Below, piece after piece: positions 9,176 through 17,992 of a DNA stretch of 64,000 bases. Within the stretch, counting starts at the first letter, position 1; every line of letters starts with the position of its first letter. The notes beneath the pieces were generated by a model. That model saw only the letters and a list, made by a program, of their open reading frames with translations, did no database searches and was not told the origin of the DNA. The position numbers and the translations under genes are program-made. This stretch comes from JAKVCB01 sp965243695 (lineage in GTDB: Bacteria; Planctomycetota; Planctomycetia; Pirellulales; Lacipirellulaceae): positions 62,001 through 126,000 of the forward strand of contig CBDEWC010000045.1 of NCBI GenBank assembly GCA_965243695.1, in the 5' to 3' direction.

Positions 9176-10798
9176 ATGATCCGTCTCCGTATGTTCATTT
9201 TCAGTAACCGTTGCACCTTAGCCCGTTGCGCGGCCATCGCCATCGTGAGTCTTGTGGTCGCCAGTACACCTGTTGCCTTTGGGCAATTCGGCATGGGCGG
9301 TGGCATGGGCGGCGGTGGCATGGGCGGTGGCATGGGCGGCGGTGGCATGGGCGGCGGCGGCATGGGTGGCATGGGCGGCGGCGGCATGGGTGGCGGTGGC
9401 ATGGGCGGCATGGGCGGCGGCGGCATGGGCGGCGGCGGCATGGGCGGCGGCGGCATGGGCGGCGGCGGCATGGGCGGCGGTGGCGGTGGCGGCAACACGA
9501 TTGGTGGGAGCAATTCAGCCGGTGTCACTGTCGATGCCAATGGTGTGCTCCGCACCACCATTCAATCCGACCCAACCGGTCAACTCTCCTTTCAACGAGC
9601 CCGACAAGCATGGGCCCAACTGGATACAGATATTCGCGAATCGAGTAAATTACGCAAAGTTTCGTTAACACGCTTGGAAAGCGTTCTTGCCCAGCGCCTC
9701 ATCGCGGGCGGAAGTGCCGATGACCAAATGCAACACCTGGCCGGTCTGACCCGAATCGAATATGTCTTCTGCTATCCGGACACAGGTGAAATTGTCATCG
9801 CCGGCCCCGCCGAAGCATGGGGTCAAGCTCCTTCGGGACGTATCCTTGGCCTGCAGACGGGACAACCGACGTTGCTCCTGGAAGATCTGGTCGTTGCCCT
9901 ACGTCTGTTCGCACCTGGAAAGCACCAAAACGCACCTCTTATCTATTGCTCGATTGACCCAACCGCTGATGGACTGGCGCGGATGCAAAGATTTCTAAAA
10001 CAGTTCGGGTCTCGCGCGACGCCAAATCAAACTCAATACATCGTCGAACAACTCCGCGATCGTCTTGGTAAACAGGTGATTACCATCGGCGGTGTCTCGG
10101 CAAACACCCACTTCGCGCAAGTACTCGTAGAAGCCGACTATCGGATGAAATTGATCGGAATTGACCTGGAACAACCTCCGGTCCGCTTGAAGAGCTATGT
10201 CGATCGAGCCAATCCGGCTAAGGTCGCGCGGAATGCCCTGGTGCGATGGTATTTTGTCCCCGATTACGAGTGTGTCAGGGTGAGCGACGATGCGTTGGCC
10301 ATGAAGATCGAAGGCGACGGCGTCAAACTCGTTGGCGAGGATGAGATTATTCGCGGTAACGGGCGCCGCAAGGGCACCAATTCACAAAACCGGGCAAGTA
10401 AGGCTTTCGTTCGGGCATTTACCAAGGTCTATCCCAAACTTTCTGAAAAAGCCCCGGTGTTCGCCCAACTCCGCAATTGCATTGATATGGCCGTGACCGC
10501 CGCATTTATCCAGCACCAGGACTACTACGGACTCGTCGGCTGGAAACCAGAAATTCTGTCGAATGAACAATCGTACGCCGTGGAGACTTACATCGCACCG
10601 CTTGAAGTTGCATCGGCAGTCAACGGCATGTGGAAAGGAACCAGGTTAGTGACACCCATTGGCGGGGGCGTACAGATTCGCGCCACCGAGGCTATTTCTC
10701 CCACCAACATTCTCGACGATGAAGACGGTTCTCTCGACGCCGCCCGACTGGCCGTCGGCTTGGGTGAGCTTGATCCCCAGCAGTGGTGGTGGGACTAA
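9176..10798 (+). CDS. Secreted protein with Gly/Met-rich repeat and DUF1598-like domain
   Basis: A 540-aa protein with an Arg-rich signal peptide (hydrophobic AAIAIVSLVVASTPVAFG, cleavage near residue 38), then about 70 residues of GGMGG repeats, then a globular region of about 420 residues. The globular part (QRARQAWAQLDTDIRESS, TRIEYVFCYPDTGEIVIAGP, VRWYFVPDYECVRVS) matches my recollection of the planctomycete family DUF1598, whose function is unknown. ATG 9176 follows gaaagaggt at good spacing and directly precedes the signal peptide. It stands alone between divergent and convergent neighbours, so it is probably monocistronic. The protein is expected outside the cytoplasm; the flexible glycine tract may link the mature domain to the cell surface. 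Confidence 0.8.
   Translation: MIRLRMFIFSNRCTLARCAAIAIVSLVVASTPVAFGQFGMGGGMGGGGMGGGMGGGGMGGGGMGGMGGGGMGGGGMGGMGGGGMGGGGMGGGGMGGGGMGGGGGGGNTIGGSNSAGVTVDANGVLRTTIQSDPTGQLSFQRARQAWAQLDTDIRESSKLRKVSLTRLESVLAQRLIAGGSADDQMQHLAGLTRIEYVFCYPDTGEIVIAGPAEAWGQAPSGRILGLQTGQPTLLLEDLVVALRLFAPGKHQNAPLIYCSIDPTADGLARMQRFLKQFGSRATPNQTQYIVEQLRDRLGKQVITIGGVSANTHFAQVLVEADYRMKLIGIDLEQPPVRLKSYVDRANPAKVARNALVRWYFVPDYECVRVSDDALAMKIEGDGVKLVGEDEIIRGNGRRKGTNSQNRASKAFVRAFTKVYPKLSEKAPVFAQLRNCIDMAVTAAFIQHQDYYGLVGWKPEILSNEQSYAVETYIAPLEVASAVNGMWKGTRLVTPIGGGVQIRATEAISPTNILDDEDGSLDAARLAVGLGELDPQQWWWD
9290..9493 (+). repeat. In-frame GGC/ATG low-complexity repeat
   Basis: About 68 codons consisting almost only of Gly and Met, built from ggc ggc ggc atg and ggc atg units of 12 to 15 bases with few substitutions. 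It encodes the GGMGG stretch of the DUF1598-like protein. The near identity at nucleotide level points to recent slippage or unequal exchange. Confidence 0.95.
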
Positions 10799-10838
10799 CC
10801 GCCAGTTGCCGGGAATGACAACCGCCGGGCGAGCCAAG

Positions 10839-12194
10839 CTAACGGGAGACCGTCACCACGCGCAGGTCGCACACATTCGTGTGGGTAGGCCCTGTCTTGA
10901 AAAGTCCGCCAGCTTTTTCAAAGAAGTGATAGGCGTCATTCCGTCGCAAGTGATCGGCTGCATCAAGCCCCTGAAACCGGGCGGTCCGCACGACCTGTTC
11001 GTCAATCCAGGCTCCCGCCGCGTCGGTCGGACCATCTTCACCATCGGTCCCTCCTGCAAGCAGAACCACGCCTTCGGATGGCTGCAATTTTTCGAGGGCG
11101 GCAAGCGCTAACTGTTGACTTCGACCTCCCTTGCCTCGGAGGCTCTCGTTCACCAGTTGCACAACAGGCTCGCCTCCGGTGATCAGGCAATCTGGCCCCG
11201 ATTGGCAGCGCATTCGCTCGGCCATTTCCGCCAATTGTCGACCAACCTCCTCTGCCGGGCCTTCTGCGGCTGTAGCTCGGACCATGGCATGGGAATAGCC
11301 CCGCCGCTCAGCCTCAACTCCAGCCGCGTCGACAGCCGTCGCATTGTTGCCGATGACGAAGTTCGCAAACCGTGTATCGCTCTCCGCTTCATCCCCAGGC
11401 TGGTCGTGTGGCGAACTACTGCGAAGATAGTTGGCAATCGATTGGACAGCCGGATCGTTAAGCAGCTTGAACTCCTCAAGCACATCGAGCGCCTCCTGCG
11501 CACACCTGTGGCCAAGGACTGTTGGACCTGAGGAAATCGCTTCCAGCGGGTCTCCCAACACATCAGAAATGATCAGCGTGCTCAAATGCCCGGCTCCGCA
11601 AACGCGAGCCAGCCCGCCTCCTTTCACCAGGCTGATCTGCCGCCGCACGGTGTTGAGTTGCTCGATGTTCGCCCCTGCAGCACTAAGCAACTGCGTGACC
11701 CGAACCTTCTCTGCGAGCGAAACCTCCGGAACGGGGGCGACCAACAGTGCCGACCCACCCCCAGCAATCAAGCAAATACAAAGATCCTCAGGCCCCAATG
11801 CCGAGACAATCTTGAGAATCTCGCGTGTCCCCTGCACACCTTCGGGACGAGGCTCATTGACTCCGCTCGGCCGACCGGCGTGCAGCCGAATGCGCTTGGT
11901 CGGCACCATGCAGTCAGCCGGTACATTGACCCAACCGTGAACCTCTTTTTCGGCCAATAAGGCCGTGCCCAGACTTGCTTCGCACGCCACCGCCATAGCA
12001 CCCGCCGCTTTGCCAGCGCCTACAATGGCAATTTTGCGCACCTTTTCCAGGTCAAACTGTTGTTCACCAACAAAAAGCCCGTTCCCATCGACGCGCAGGT
12101 GAGCGGGAATCAGCCGCTCTGGCATGACCGCATCAACACCTGCTTGCCAAATGTGCTGGGCATCCTCGAGAAGTTGGGTCGGATCGCGTTGCAT
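10839..12194 (-). CDS. gckA: Glycerate 2-kinase (MOFRL family)
   Basis: Phosphorylates D-glycerate to 2-phosphoglycerate with ATP, feeding glyoxylate, serine or sugar-acid carbon into glycolysis; the family was formerly annotated as hydroxypyruvate reductase TtuD. The 451-aa product shows the DUF4147 domain (VGAGKAAGAMA at about 58-68, LIAGGGSALL, NTVRRQISLVKGG, LISDVLGDP..ISSGPTV) and the C-terminal MOFRL domain (GKGGRSQQLAL, LAGGTDGEDGPTDAAGA). Length and motif order are complete. It sits 8 bases downstream of the large secreted-protein gene on the same strand, so it may be co-transcribed with it. The glycolate oxidase genes at 42-46 kb could supply glyoxylate to the same route. Confidence 0.92.
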   Translation of the reverse strand: MQRDPTQLLEDAQHIWQAGVDAVMPERLIPAHLRVDGNGLFVGEQQFDLEKVRKIAIVGAGKAAGAMAVACEASLGTALLAEKEVHGWVNVPADCMVPTKRIRLHAGRPSGVNEPRPEGVQGTREILKIVSALGPEDLCICLIAGGGSALLVAPVPEVSLAEKVRVTQLLSAAGANIEQLNTVRRQISLVKGGGLARVCGAGHLSTLIISDVLGDPLEAISSGPTVLGHRCAQEALDVLEEFKLLNDPAVQSIANYLRSSSPHDQPGDEAESDTRFANFVIGNNATAVDAAGVEAERRGYSHAMVRATAAEGPAEEVGRQLAEMAERMRCQSGPDCLITGGEPVVQLVNESLRGKGGRSQQLALAALEKLQPSEGVVLLAGGTDGEDGPTDAAGAWIDEQVVRTARFQGLDAADHLRRNDAYHFFEKAGGLFKTGPTHTNVCDLRVVTVSR

Positions 12195-12202
12195 ACGGGC
12201 AA

Positions 12203-15040
12203 TTATCTCAACTTTGGCCCGTCAAACAATGGCTGCGCCGGCCGCACAGCTGTCGGCAAGGGCCGAGTCGTGACCGGCGGCACCGCGGGCGTCAATGGCC
12301 GAACCATGATCGCGTCGAGCCGAGCCTTTCCGAATCCGTGCAAGGCAAACGTCATTTGAAAGTTCGTCGACGTGGGAACGTGTCGGACGATGCGAAAAAG
12401 TTGCCAACCGTCGGTCTCGCGTATGCGGAGCGAAAGGTCCGGTCCACCGAGGTTGTCGACCACCTGCAAACCGTCAGCATGGCCGGTGATCGGTTCGTCA
12501 ATACGAACCCAGCCTGTCACCTCCACCATCTCGCCTTCGTGAACGGGAACCGGTGGAGATGTGACCCACACGGGTGTTTCGGCAAGGAGGGTAGAAGGTT
12601 CTGCCTGGGAACTCGGCCACGTGGTCATGGCAAGACAATACGACCCGTGATAAGGCGCATCGCCAACCAGTTCCACCTGGGAAACGGCCTCTGGCACCTC
12701 TCGCGTTACGTGTTTCCAGCCAAAACGGACAATTTGGTCCAGGTCCTCAAAATCACCGCCGTAAAGCTGGTTGGCCTCTTTTTTGCGCGACGCAATCGCC
12801 GCCCTCAACGTCCCAATGCGACCCACCGTGTCGAGTCCAGTCGTTATCGAATCACTCGTCGCGGTGGAGCCAGTACCGTTGGCGGCAGTCTGTTGCTTGA
12901 AAGAACGGTCAAGCTGCTGGTCGGACGCAGTTGCTGCTGTATAGGCACCAGGATAGTTCTTCCCCGTCGCCAAAGCATTCGCTTCTGTGATGTGCTCATG
13001 TGCAGCAGCCAAAAATTTGTCTTGCATGCCTCCTGCTTGCTGGCGGAGAGCAACCAGTCGGAGTGTCGCCAGTTCACGACGCAACCGCGCGCTCTGGGCA
13101 GCCATCCGGGCGGTCTGTTGTCGTAAGGACCGAATCGCTCGCGGATTCTCGGTGAGTACAATCAAGCCTTCGCTGAGCGGCGCGTATTGGACCTGAATTC
13201 CACCTGCCACCCGTTTGTGAACCAAAGGTAACAGGTTGGCCGGAGTAAGCTCGAAAACTTGATTCGATTCAGGGACCCCAGGCACAATGAGAGTCAATCG
13301 CGGGGATTTCTGGTTGTCAGCCGGGCCATTTTTCGGAGACGACCATTCCATCGGAATGACCAGGTGCGCTTGCTCAACCTGTACGACGGTGGCCGTCCAG
13401 GCAGGATTGCTGCAGGTCGCTGTTCCCGTAACACGACCACCCGCCAGCCACGGTGCGATCAATTGCAACTGCAAATTCATCAAGGTCAAAGCGGCAACTC
13501 TCCGCTGAACAGCTGGCACTGTTGGTTGATGGAGCGAATCTTCTGAACGAATCACCAACCCACCACAGCCACTAGTGATGGCGAGCTTCACGAATGCGTC
13601 AATTTGCCGCTCGTCCATAAGCAAATCAGTACGGTCAATGGCTCCTCCCATCGCGGCAATGGTCTGTTCGCAGGCTAGCCCGTTCGGCGTCAAATCGAGC
13701 CGACACCAACTGGGAACACCCGGTTCAACCAGGGCTAGTTGCTGCCGAAACCATTCCGCGTGTTCCTCCAATCGCACTTGCGAACCGCCAAACCACCGTC
13801 CCAAGACCAATGCATCGATGAACCGACAATCATATTCCCGCACACCAGGAGGTTCCATCAACACAGGTCGATTCAGCTGAGCGTCCCAGTTACGAACACT
13901 TTCTATCCACGGGTGTCGCTGTCCGGGGGGGAGGGAAGCGGCTTCTAAATCAAAGTACCATCCCAGAATCCGACGTACATTGGCTGCATCGGGAATCTTT
14001 CCCTCGGCAAGCTGCCCAGGTGAAGGTGGCGGACTCAGCAGCCAAAGATTTCGAGCAGTGGCCTCCCGTTGTATTGCCGTGGTGGGAAAAGTATCCAGCA
14101 AGACCGTGTTGAATCCCATCCCGGCAAGCCACGACAATGGTTCACCGTTGTGCGTAATGACGCGAGGGAAAAAGGGCCGTCCGTCTACCAACAGCCGCGT
14201 CCCGTATAATTCCACCTGTCCCGCCAGATGCCTGCTGGATGCGGAAGGGGCCTGCTGTGCCTCGGGCGACCAGCCGACTGGCAAAATGTCTGGTTGCGAC
14301 TGAGGTGCCCTTTGCTCTTTCTTTGGAAAATCTGAGCTCATTTCTTCTGGCTGATCGTCGAACAAAACTCCCTCAAGCTGCAAGTCATTAGTGACCACTC
14401 GGGTTCCGCCGGGACCACCGGGTACGACCAGTCGCAAGTGGCTAAGGTACGCTTCATGTGGGTCGATTTCTTTGCGTTTCGTCACGCGCAACGCCCGGAC
14501 CCGCCGTTTCAAAAGTTCAGGCAGGTTGATTAATTCCAAACGTTGCCACTCTCCCACATCATGGTACTGCGTACCGACCACCTCCAGTTCAAAAGGTAGT
14601 CCCGTCTCTGGATCATGCTCTCGGGGTAGCACTGCCGTAGCGGCAAGCGCCAGGCCCATTCGATTCGATCGCACCCAAACTTCAGCCTTGAGTTCGTCGA
14701 GAACCGGAGCTCGCCCCACTGCGATTTGTAGTCGGACAGATGTCCCCCCTGAGGCAAAGACCAAAATGCGTTCCACCCCGGTGGACGACTTTTGTTGATC
14801 CTCGACCACCACGACACTTTGCTCGGCGATGGCGTCGTGTGCGGCGACATCGACTGCCTGCCAGGCGACCTCTGGGCCGTCAAAACTTTCCTGAAAAGCA
14901 GGGTTCGTGGCATGGACACCTCCTACCAGCAGCAGGAAAGGCAGAATCAGCCCGATGAGCAAGCCGACACGTCTAGACCAACTTGGTGTCGGCCCGTAAA
15001 CCGACGGACTGGCGGGAACCATTTTCGTGGCGAATGCCAT
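12203..15040 (-). CDS. Large exported protein of unknown function
   Basis: About 945 residues beginning with a signal anchor (RRVGLLIGLILPFLLLVGG, about residues 22-40). Residues about 50-230 look like a beta-sandwich, with an Asp/Gly-rich stretch afterwards. The middle, beginning VELYGTRLLVDGRPFFPRV, resembles the entry to a glycoside-hydrolase-like TIM barrel: GMGFNTVLLDTFPTT and RILGWYFDLEAA look like successive strands. A helical region follows (LRQQTARMAAQSARLRRELATLR), and the C-terminus (EMVEVTGWVRIDEP) resembles a carbohydrate-binding sandwich. The start is uncertain: ATG 15040 has ggga upstream, with 15070 and 15022 as alternatives. It lies 8 bases upstream of the glycerate kinase. 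No family is recognised with confidence and no catalytic residues can be pointed to. Confidence 0.75.
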   Translation of the reverse strand: MAFATKMVPASPSVYGPTPSWSRRVGLLIGLILPFLLLVGGVHATNPAFQESFDGPEVAWQAVDVAAHDAIAEQSVVVVEDQQKSSTGVERILVFASGGTSVRLQIAVGRAPVLDELKAEVWVRSNRMGLALAATAVLPREHDPETGLPFELEVVGTQYHDVGEWQRLELINLPELLKRRVRALRVTKRKEIDPHEAYLSHLRLVVPGGPGGTRVVTNDLQLEGVLFDDQPEEMSSDFPKKEQRAPQSQPDILPVGWSPEAQQAPSASSRHLAGQVELYGTRLLVDGRPFFPRVITHNGEPLSWLAGMGFNTVLLDTFPTTAIQREATARNLWLLSPPPSPGQLAEGKIPDAANVRRILGWYFDLEAASLPPGQRHPWIESVRNWDAQLNRPVLMEPPGVREYDCRFIDALVLGRWFGGSQVRLEEHAEWFRQQLALVEPGVPSWCRLDLTPNGLACEQTIAAMGGAIDRTDLLMDERQIDAFVKLAITSGCGGLVIRSEDSLHQPTVPAVQRRVAALTLMNLQLQLIAPWLAGGRVTGTATCSNPAWTATVVQVEQAHLVIPMEWSSPKNGPADNQKSPRLTLIVPGVPESNQVFELTPANLLPLVHKRVAGGIQVQYAPLSEGLIVLTENPRAIRSLRQQTARMAAQSARLRRELATLRLVALRQQAGGMQDKFLAAAHEHITEANALATGKNYPGAYTAATASDQQLDRSFKQQTAANGTGSTATSDSITTGLDTVGRIGTLRAAIASRKKEANQLYGGDFEDLDQIVRFGWKHVTREVPEAVSQVELVGDAPYHGSYCLAMTTWPSSQAEPSTLLAETPVWVTSPPVPVHEGEMVEVTGWVRIDEPITGHADGLQVVDNLGGPDLSLRIRETDGWQLFRIVRHVPTSTNFQMTFALHGFGKARLDAIMVRPLTPAVPPVTTRPLPTAVRPAQPLFDGPKLR

Positions 15041-15382
15041 TGGACGAATCCCATTTAGGAACCACCCCATGAACCCCGTAATTCGAGGGGCCCCGGCAGG
15101 GTGAGAGAACTGAACGACCGACAGGATCGGATGTGGTGGCAAAACAACATAGCCAAAATCGACGTAAGCCGTTCTTGTAACAGCATTTCGGGCATCAGAC
15201 CAGGGCGGTCGTCCTGCTTGGACATCATCACCCCGAGAGGAAATATCCCAGAGCCAAAGGGCCGAATAGCTGCAAGTGCTTTCCCAGTCCCAAGTTACGG
15301 AATAGCTATAGGGTCAGCCCTTCGCTTCGGCGCGGCATGTGCAGTTGAGGGATGTCGTTACACCCCCCTGGAGATCCACCTC
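15041..15382. other. Divergent intergenic region
   Basis: It separates the large secreted-protein gene (minus) from the 96-aa gene (plus) and must hold both promoters. I see no clear promoter motif, repeat or RNA element in it. Confidence 0.4.
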
Positions 15383-15673
15383 ATGACTGAACTTTCCAAG
15401 CCCATCCGTGACGACCATGACCCCCTTCCCAATGACGTGCAGCAGTTGATTGAAGCCGTAGGTCGCCTGCCAGAGGCCCACCAACCTGAGTTTGGCCGGT
15501 TGTTGGACAGTATCATCGCAAGCACCACGCGACGTCGGCGGGTAATGGGCCTGGTCCAAGATGCTCTTAGTCAATTGCGACTTGATATGAAATACTTGAT
15601 GTTCGATTTGGAAGCCACCCGGCGAGAACGCGACGAGTACCTCACAAACCTTGATCAAGAGGCAGGCAACTAG
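15383..15673 (+). CDS. Small conserved-looking cytoplasmic protein, unknown function
   Basis: A 96-aa, mostly helical, charged protein without signal peptide or membrane segment. The text DVQQLIEAVGRLPEAH and RRRVMGLVQDALSQLRLDMKYLMFDLEATRRERDEY suggests two amphipathic helices that could dimerise or bind a partner. ATG 15383 is preceded by ggag at about 10 bases; the longer frame from 15101 has no matching ribosome site and reads non-protein-like. The next gene, a Ser/Thr kinase with a receiver-like tail, lies 243 bases downstream on the same strand. No family is recognised. Confidence 0.6.
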   Translation: MTELSKPIRDDHDPLPNDVQQLIEAVGRLPEAHQPEFGRLLDSIIASTTRRRRVMGLVQDALSQLRLDMKYLMFDLEATRRERDEYLTNLDQEAGN

Positions 15674-15916
15674 TTGTAGCCATTGTCCTACGTCGAGGTG
15701 GTGGGGAGGATTTTAAAAACCACCCCGGAAACAGCCAGCAGGCACCAATTGCAATGCAGGAAATCCTCCGTAAAATTAAAGAACCGAACTTATCCTGAGC
15801 CCTCCGCGTGGCTGGCCCGTCTCTGTCCAAGCATCGACAAGCCCTTGAAGCCAGCGCGTCTCCTGAACTTTAAATAAGATCCTCGTGTTTTCCATGCATT
15901 CAGGTCGCAGTGTGTC

Positions 15917-17407
15917 ATGGCCACCATCACATCCGCTGAGCAATTAGGCCAGCGTACCATCGATCTAAACCTTGTCGACGAATCACAGCTCCAGTCGGTC
16001 TGGAGCGAGTTGGGTACGCGTAACGTTTCGTTGACTGAATTCCAACAGGAACTTCTCCGCCGGAACCTGCTGACCAACTATCAAGTCGATCGGCTCCAAC
16101 GCGGTCTCCGTACAGGTTTTTTCTACGGCAATTACAAAATTCTCTACAACGTGGGCTCAGGTACATTTGCCCGCGTGTTTCGTGCAACGAACCAAATTAC
16201 AGGCAAACTTTTTGCGGTCAAAGTACTCCGCAATCGATTCAGTAACCCACAGGCAAATCCTCAAAACCCTGACACTATTGAGTCCTTCCACCGCGAAGGT
16301 GAATTGGGTAGCTCACTCGACCATCCCAACATTGTGCGAATCCACGAAGTCGTTTCACAAGTGGGCATGCACTACTTGGTAATGGACTTCATTGAAGGAC
16401 AAAACCTGCGGGAGTTTCACCGCGCGCGAAGAAAGTTTGATCCGATCGAAGCGGCTCACATTGTAGAAGGAATTCTCTCTGGCCTGAACTACGCGTTTCA
16501 AAAAGGAATCACCCATCGCGACTTAAAAATGTCCAACGTGCTTGTTTCTAGCGAAGGGCAGGCAAAGCTGGTTGATTTTGGTCTGGCTGGCCGGGATGCC
16601 AGCTTCGGCGAAGAAGCAATGGTGGCACAACGAACGATTGATTACGCGGGACTTGAACGATCCACAGGCGTCCGCAGGGACGATACGCGGAGCGATATAT
16701 TTTTCAGCGGCTGCATCTTGTACCAGTTGCTGACCGGTTTCCCGCCACTATCGGAAACAAGTGATCGGGTGCAACGACTTAGCAAATCGCGGTATCAAGA
16801 TATCAAACCGATTCGCGAACTGATGCCTGAGATACCATCAGCCCTGGCAATGATTCTTAATAAGGCCATTGATTTTGATCCGCAACAGCGATACCAGACT
16901 CCCGGAGACATGCTGATCGATCTCAAACTCGCTTTAAAACGAACCGCGCGTGAGTCCAATTTAAAAACAGGTGAAAGTAAAACCCCTGCATCCGATCAAG
17001 ACGGAATTGGTGAAGATGGACAACCTCGTCGTATTATGATCGTTGAATCCGATGGAAAAATGCAGGATGTCTTTCGCCAGCTGTTCAAGAAAAATGGCTA
17101 TCGAGTCCTTGTTGCGAGTGATCCGCATCGGGCTTTAGAACGTTTTTTCGACAATCCCAATGAGGCCGACGTGATGCTCTTTTCCTCTGCTGCCATCGGC
17201 CAATCAGCGGTTGAAGTCTTCAACCTTTTCGGCCAGGAGATCGCCACCCGCGATGTGCCTGCTGTATTGCTTTTGGGGCAACAACATCACGACTGGGAAA
17301 GCGAAGCCAAGGTAGGAAAACAGCGGGCCGTTGCAAAAATGCCCATCAAGCCACGTCAACTTCGTGAAGTTGTTCGAAACGTTGCACCCAAACAAGTCAA
17401 GCCGTGA
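15917..17407 (+). CDS. Ser/Thr protein kinase with C-terminal degenerate receiver domain
   Basis: Cytoplasmic Hanks-type kinase of 496 aa with no membrane helix. Residues 1-70 form a helical N-terminal region also seen before kinase domains in planctomycetes. The kinase domain (about 75-345) has a Gly loop GSGTFARVF, the lysine in AVKVL, the catalytic loop HRDLKMSNVL and VDFGLAG. The APE motif is replaced by YAGLER, so the activation-segment anchor is altered. Residues 373-490 have a receiver fold (RRIMIVESDGKMQDVFRQLF, then DVMLFSS, then VPAVLLLG and KMPIKP). The phospho-accepting Asp is missing: the strand reads LFSS where LLD is expected, though an acidic residue at the first strand and the Lys-Pro pair remain. 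It probably senses or scaffolds rather than receives phosphate. The gene appears monocistronic. Confidence 0.88.
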   Translation: MATITSAEQLGQRTIDLNLVDESQLQSVWSELGTRNVSLTEFQQELLRRNLLTNYQVDRLQRGLRTGFFYGNYKILYNVGSGTFARVFRATNQITGKLFAVKVLRNRFSNPQANPQNPDTIESFHREGELGSSLDHPNIVRIHEVVSQVGMHYLVMDFIEGQNLREFHRARRKFDPIEAAHIVEGILSGLNYAFQKGITHRDLKMSNVLVSSEGQAKLVDFGLAGRDASFGEEAMVAQRTIDYAGLERSTGVRRDDTRSDIFFSGCILYQLLTGFPPLSETSDRVQRLSKSRYQDIKPIRELMPEIPSALAMILNKAIDFDPQQRYQTPGDMLIDLKLALKRTARESNLKTGESKTPASDQDGIGEDGQPRRIMIVESDGKMQDVFRQLFKKNGYRVLVASDPHRALERFFDNPNEADVMLFSSAAIGQSAVEVFNLFGQEIATRDVPAVLLLGQQHHDWESEAKVGKQRAVAKMPIKPRQLREVVRNVAPKQVKP

Positions 17408-17475
17408 GTTGATCTTGCAGATGCCTGCCGATAGCAACGGCCGGTCAACAGAACTACATCCGTTGCCACAACTCG

Positions 17476-17919
17476 TTACGTTGCCTGTTCAAGTTCACCA
17501 ATCTTCTCGATTCGTCGTTTGTGCCGCCCCCCCTCGAAGTCTGTCTCCATCCAGGTCTGGACCACGCGATCGACCGTGTTCATACTCAACAAGTCACCGG
17601 AAAGGCACAACACATTGAGATCGTTGTGCTGACGGCTCAATTTTGCCGAGACTTCATCGACACAAGGAGCTGCCCGCACACCAGAAAATTTATTGGCGGC
17701 GATCGCCATCCCAATTCCTGTACCACAAATTAGAATTCCGCGGTCGGCCTCTCCCTCACTCACTTTGCGCGCCACCGCAGCGGCAAAATCAGGGTAGTCG
17801 ACGCTGTCGTCGCTGAAAGGTCCCTCGTCACTGACCTCACACCCAATCGAGTTGAGTTGTGAGGTGATCCTCTCTTTGAGAAGATAGCCGCGATGATCAC
17901 TTGCAATTGCTATTCGCAT
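17476..17919 (-). CDS. rpiB: Ribose-5-phosphate isomerase B
   Basis: Interconverts ribose 5-phosphate and ribulose 5-phosphate in the pentose phosphate pathway. The 147-aa length is standard. It shows SDHRGYLLKE near the N-terminus, the catalytic Cys in LICGTGIGMAIAANK (about residues 62-76) and the His in SRQHNDLNVLCLSG. It lies 73 bases downstream of the TsaC-YwlE fusion on the same strand. This order (Sua5-type, YwlE-type phosphatase, RpiB) matches ywlC-ywlE-ywlF of Bacillus subtilis, so a shared transcript is likely. Confidence 0.95.
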   Translation of the reverse strand: MRIAIASDHRGYLLKERITSQLNSIGCEVSDEGPFSDDSVDYPDFAAAVARKVSEGEADRGILICGTGIGMAIAANKFSGVRAAPCVDEVSAKLSRQHNDLNVLCLSGDLLSMNTVDRVVQTWMETDFEGGRHKRRIEKIGELEQAT

Positions 17920-17992
17920 GGCGCTTTTCCTATCGTCTTTGGCTGTAATCCTATAGCCTCTTCGCCTGAGATCTTTAACCGCAGTTTGCAGC

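Noticed and set aside
9290..9493. Minus-strand Pro/Met-rich frame of 179 aa
   Set aside because: It is the mirror of the Gly/Met repeat; the plus-strand frame has a signal peptide and downstream domain.
12338..13126. 262-aa plus-strand frame
   Set aside because: Antisense to the large exported protein; no recognisable domain, high Arg/His typical of a shadow.
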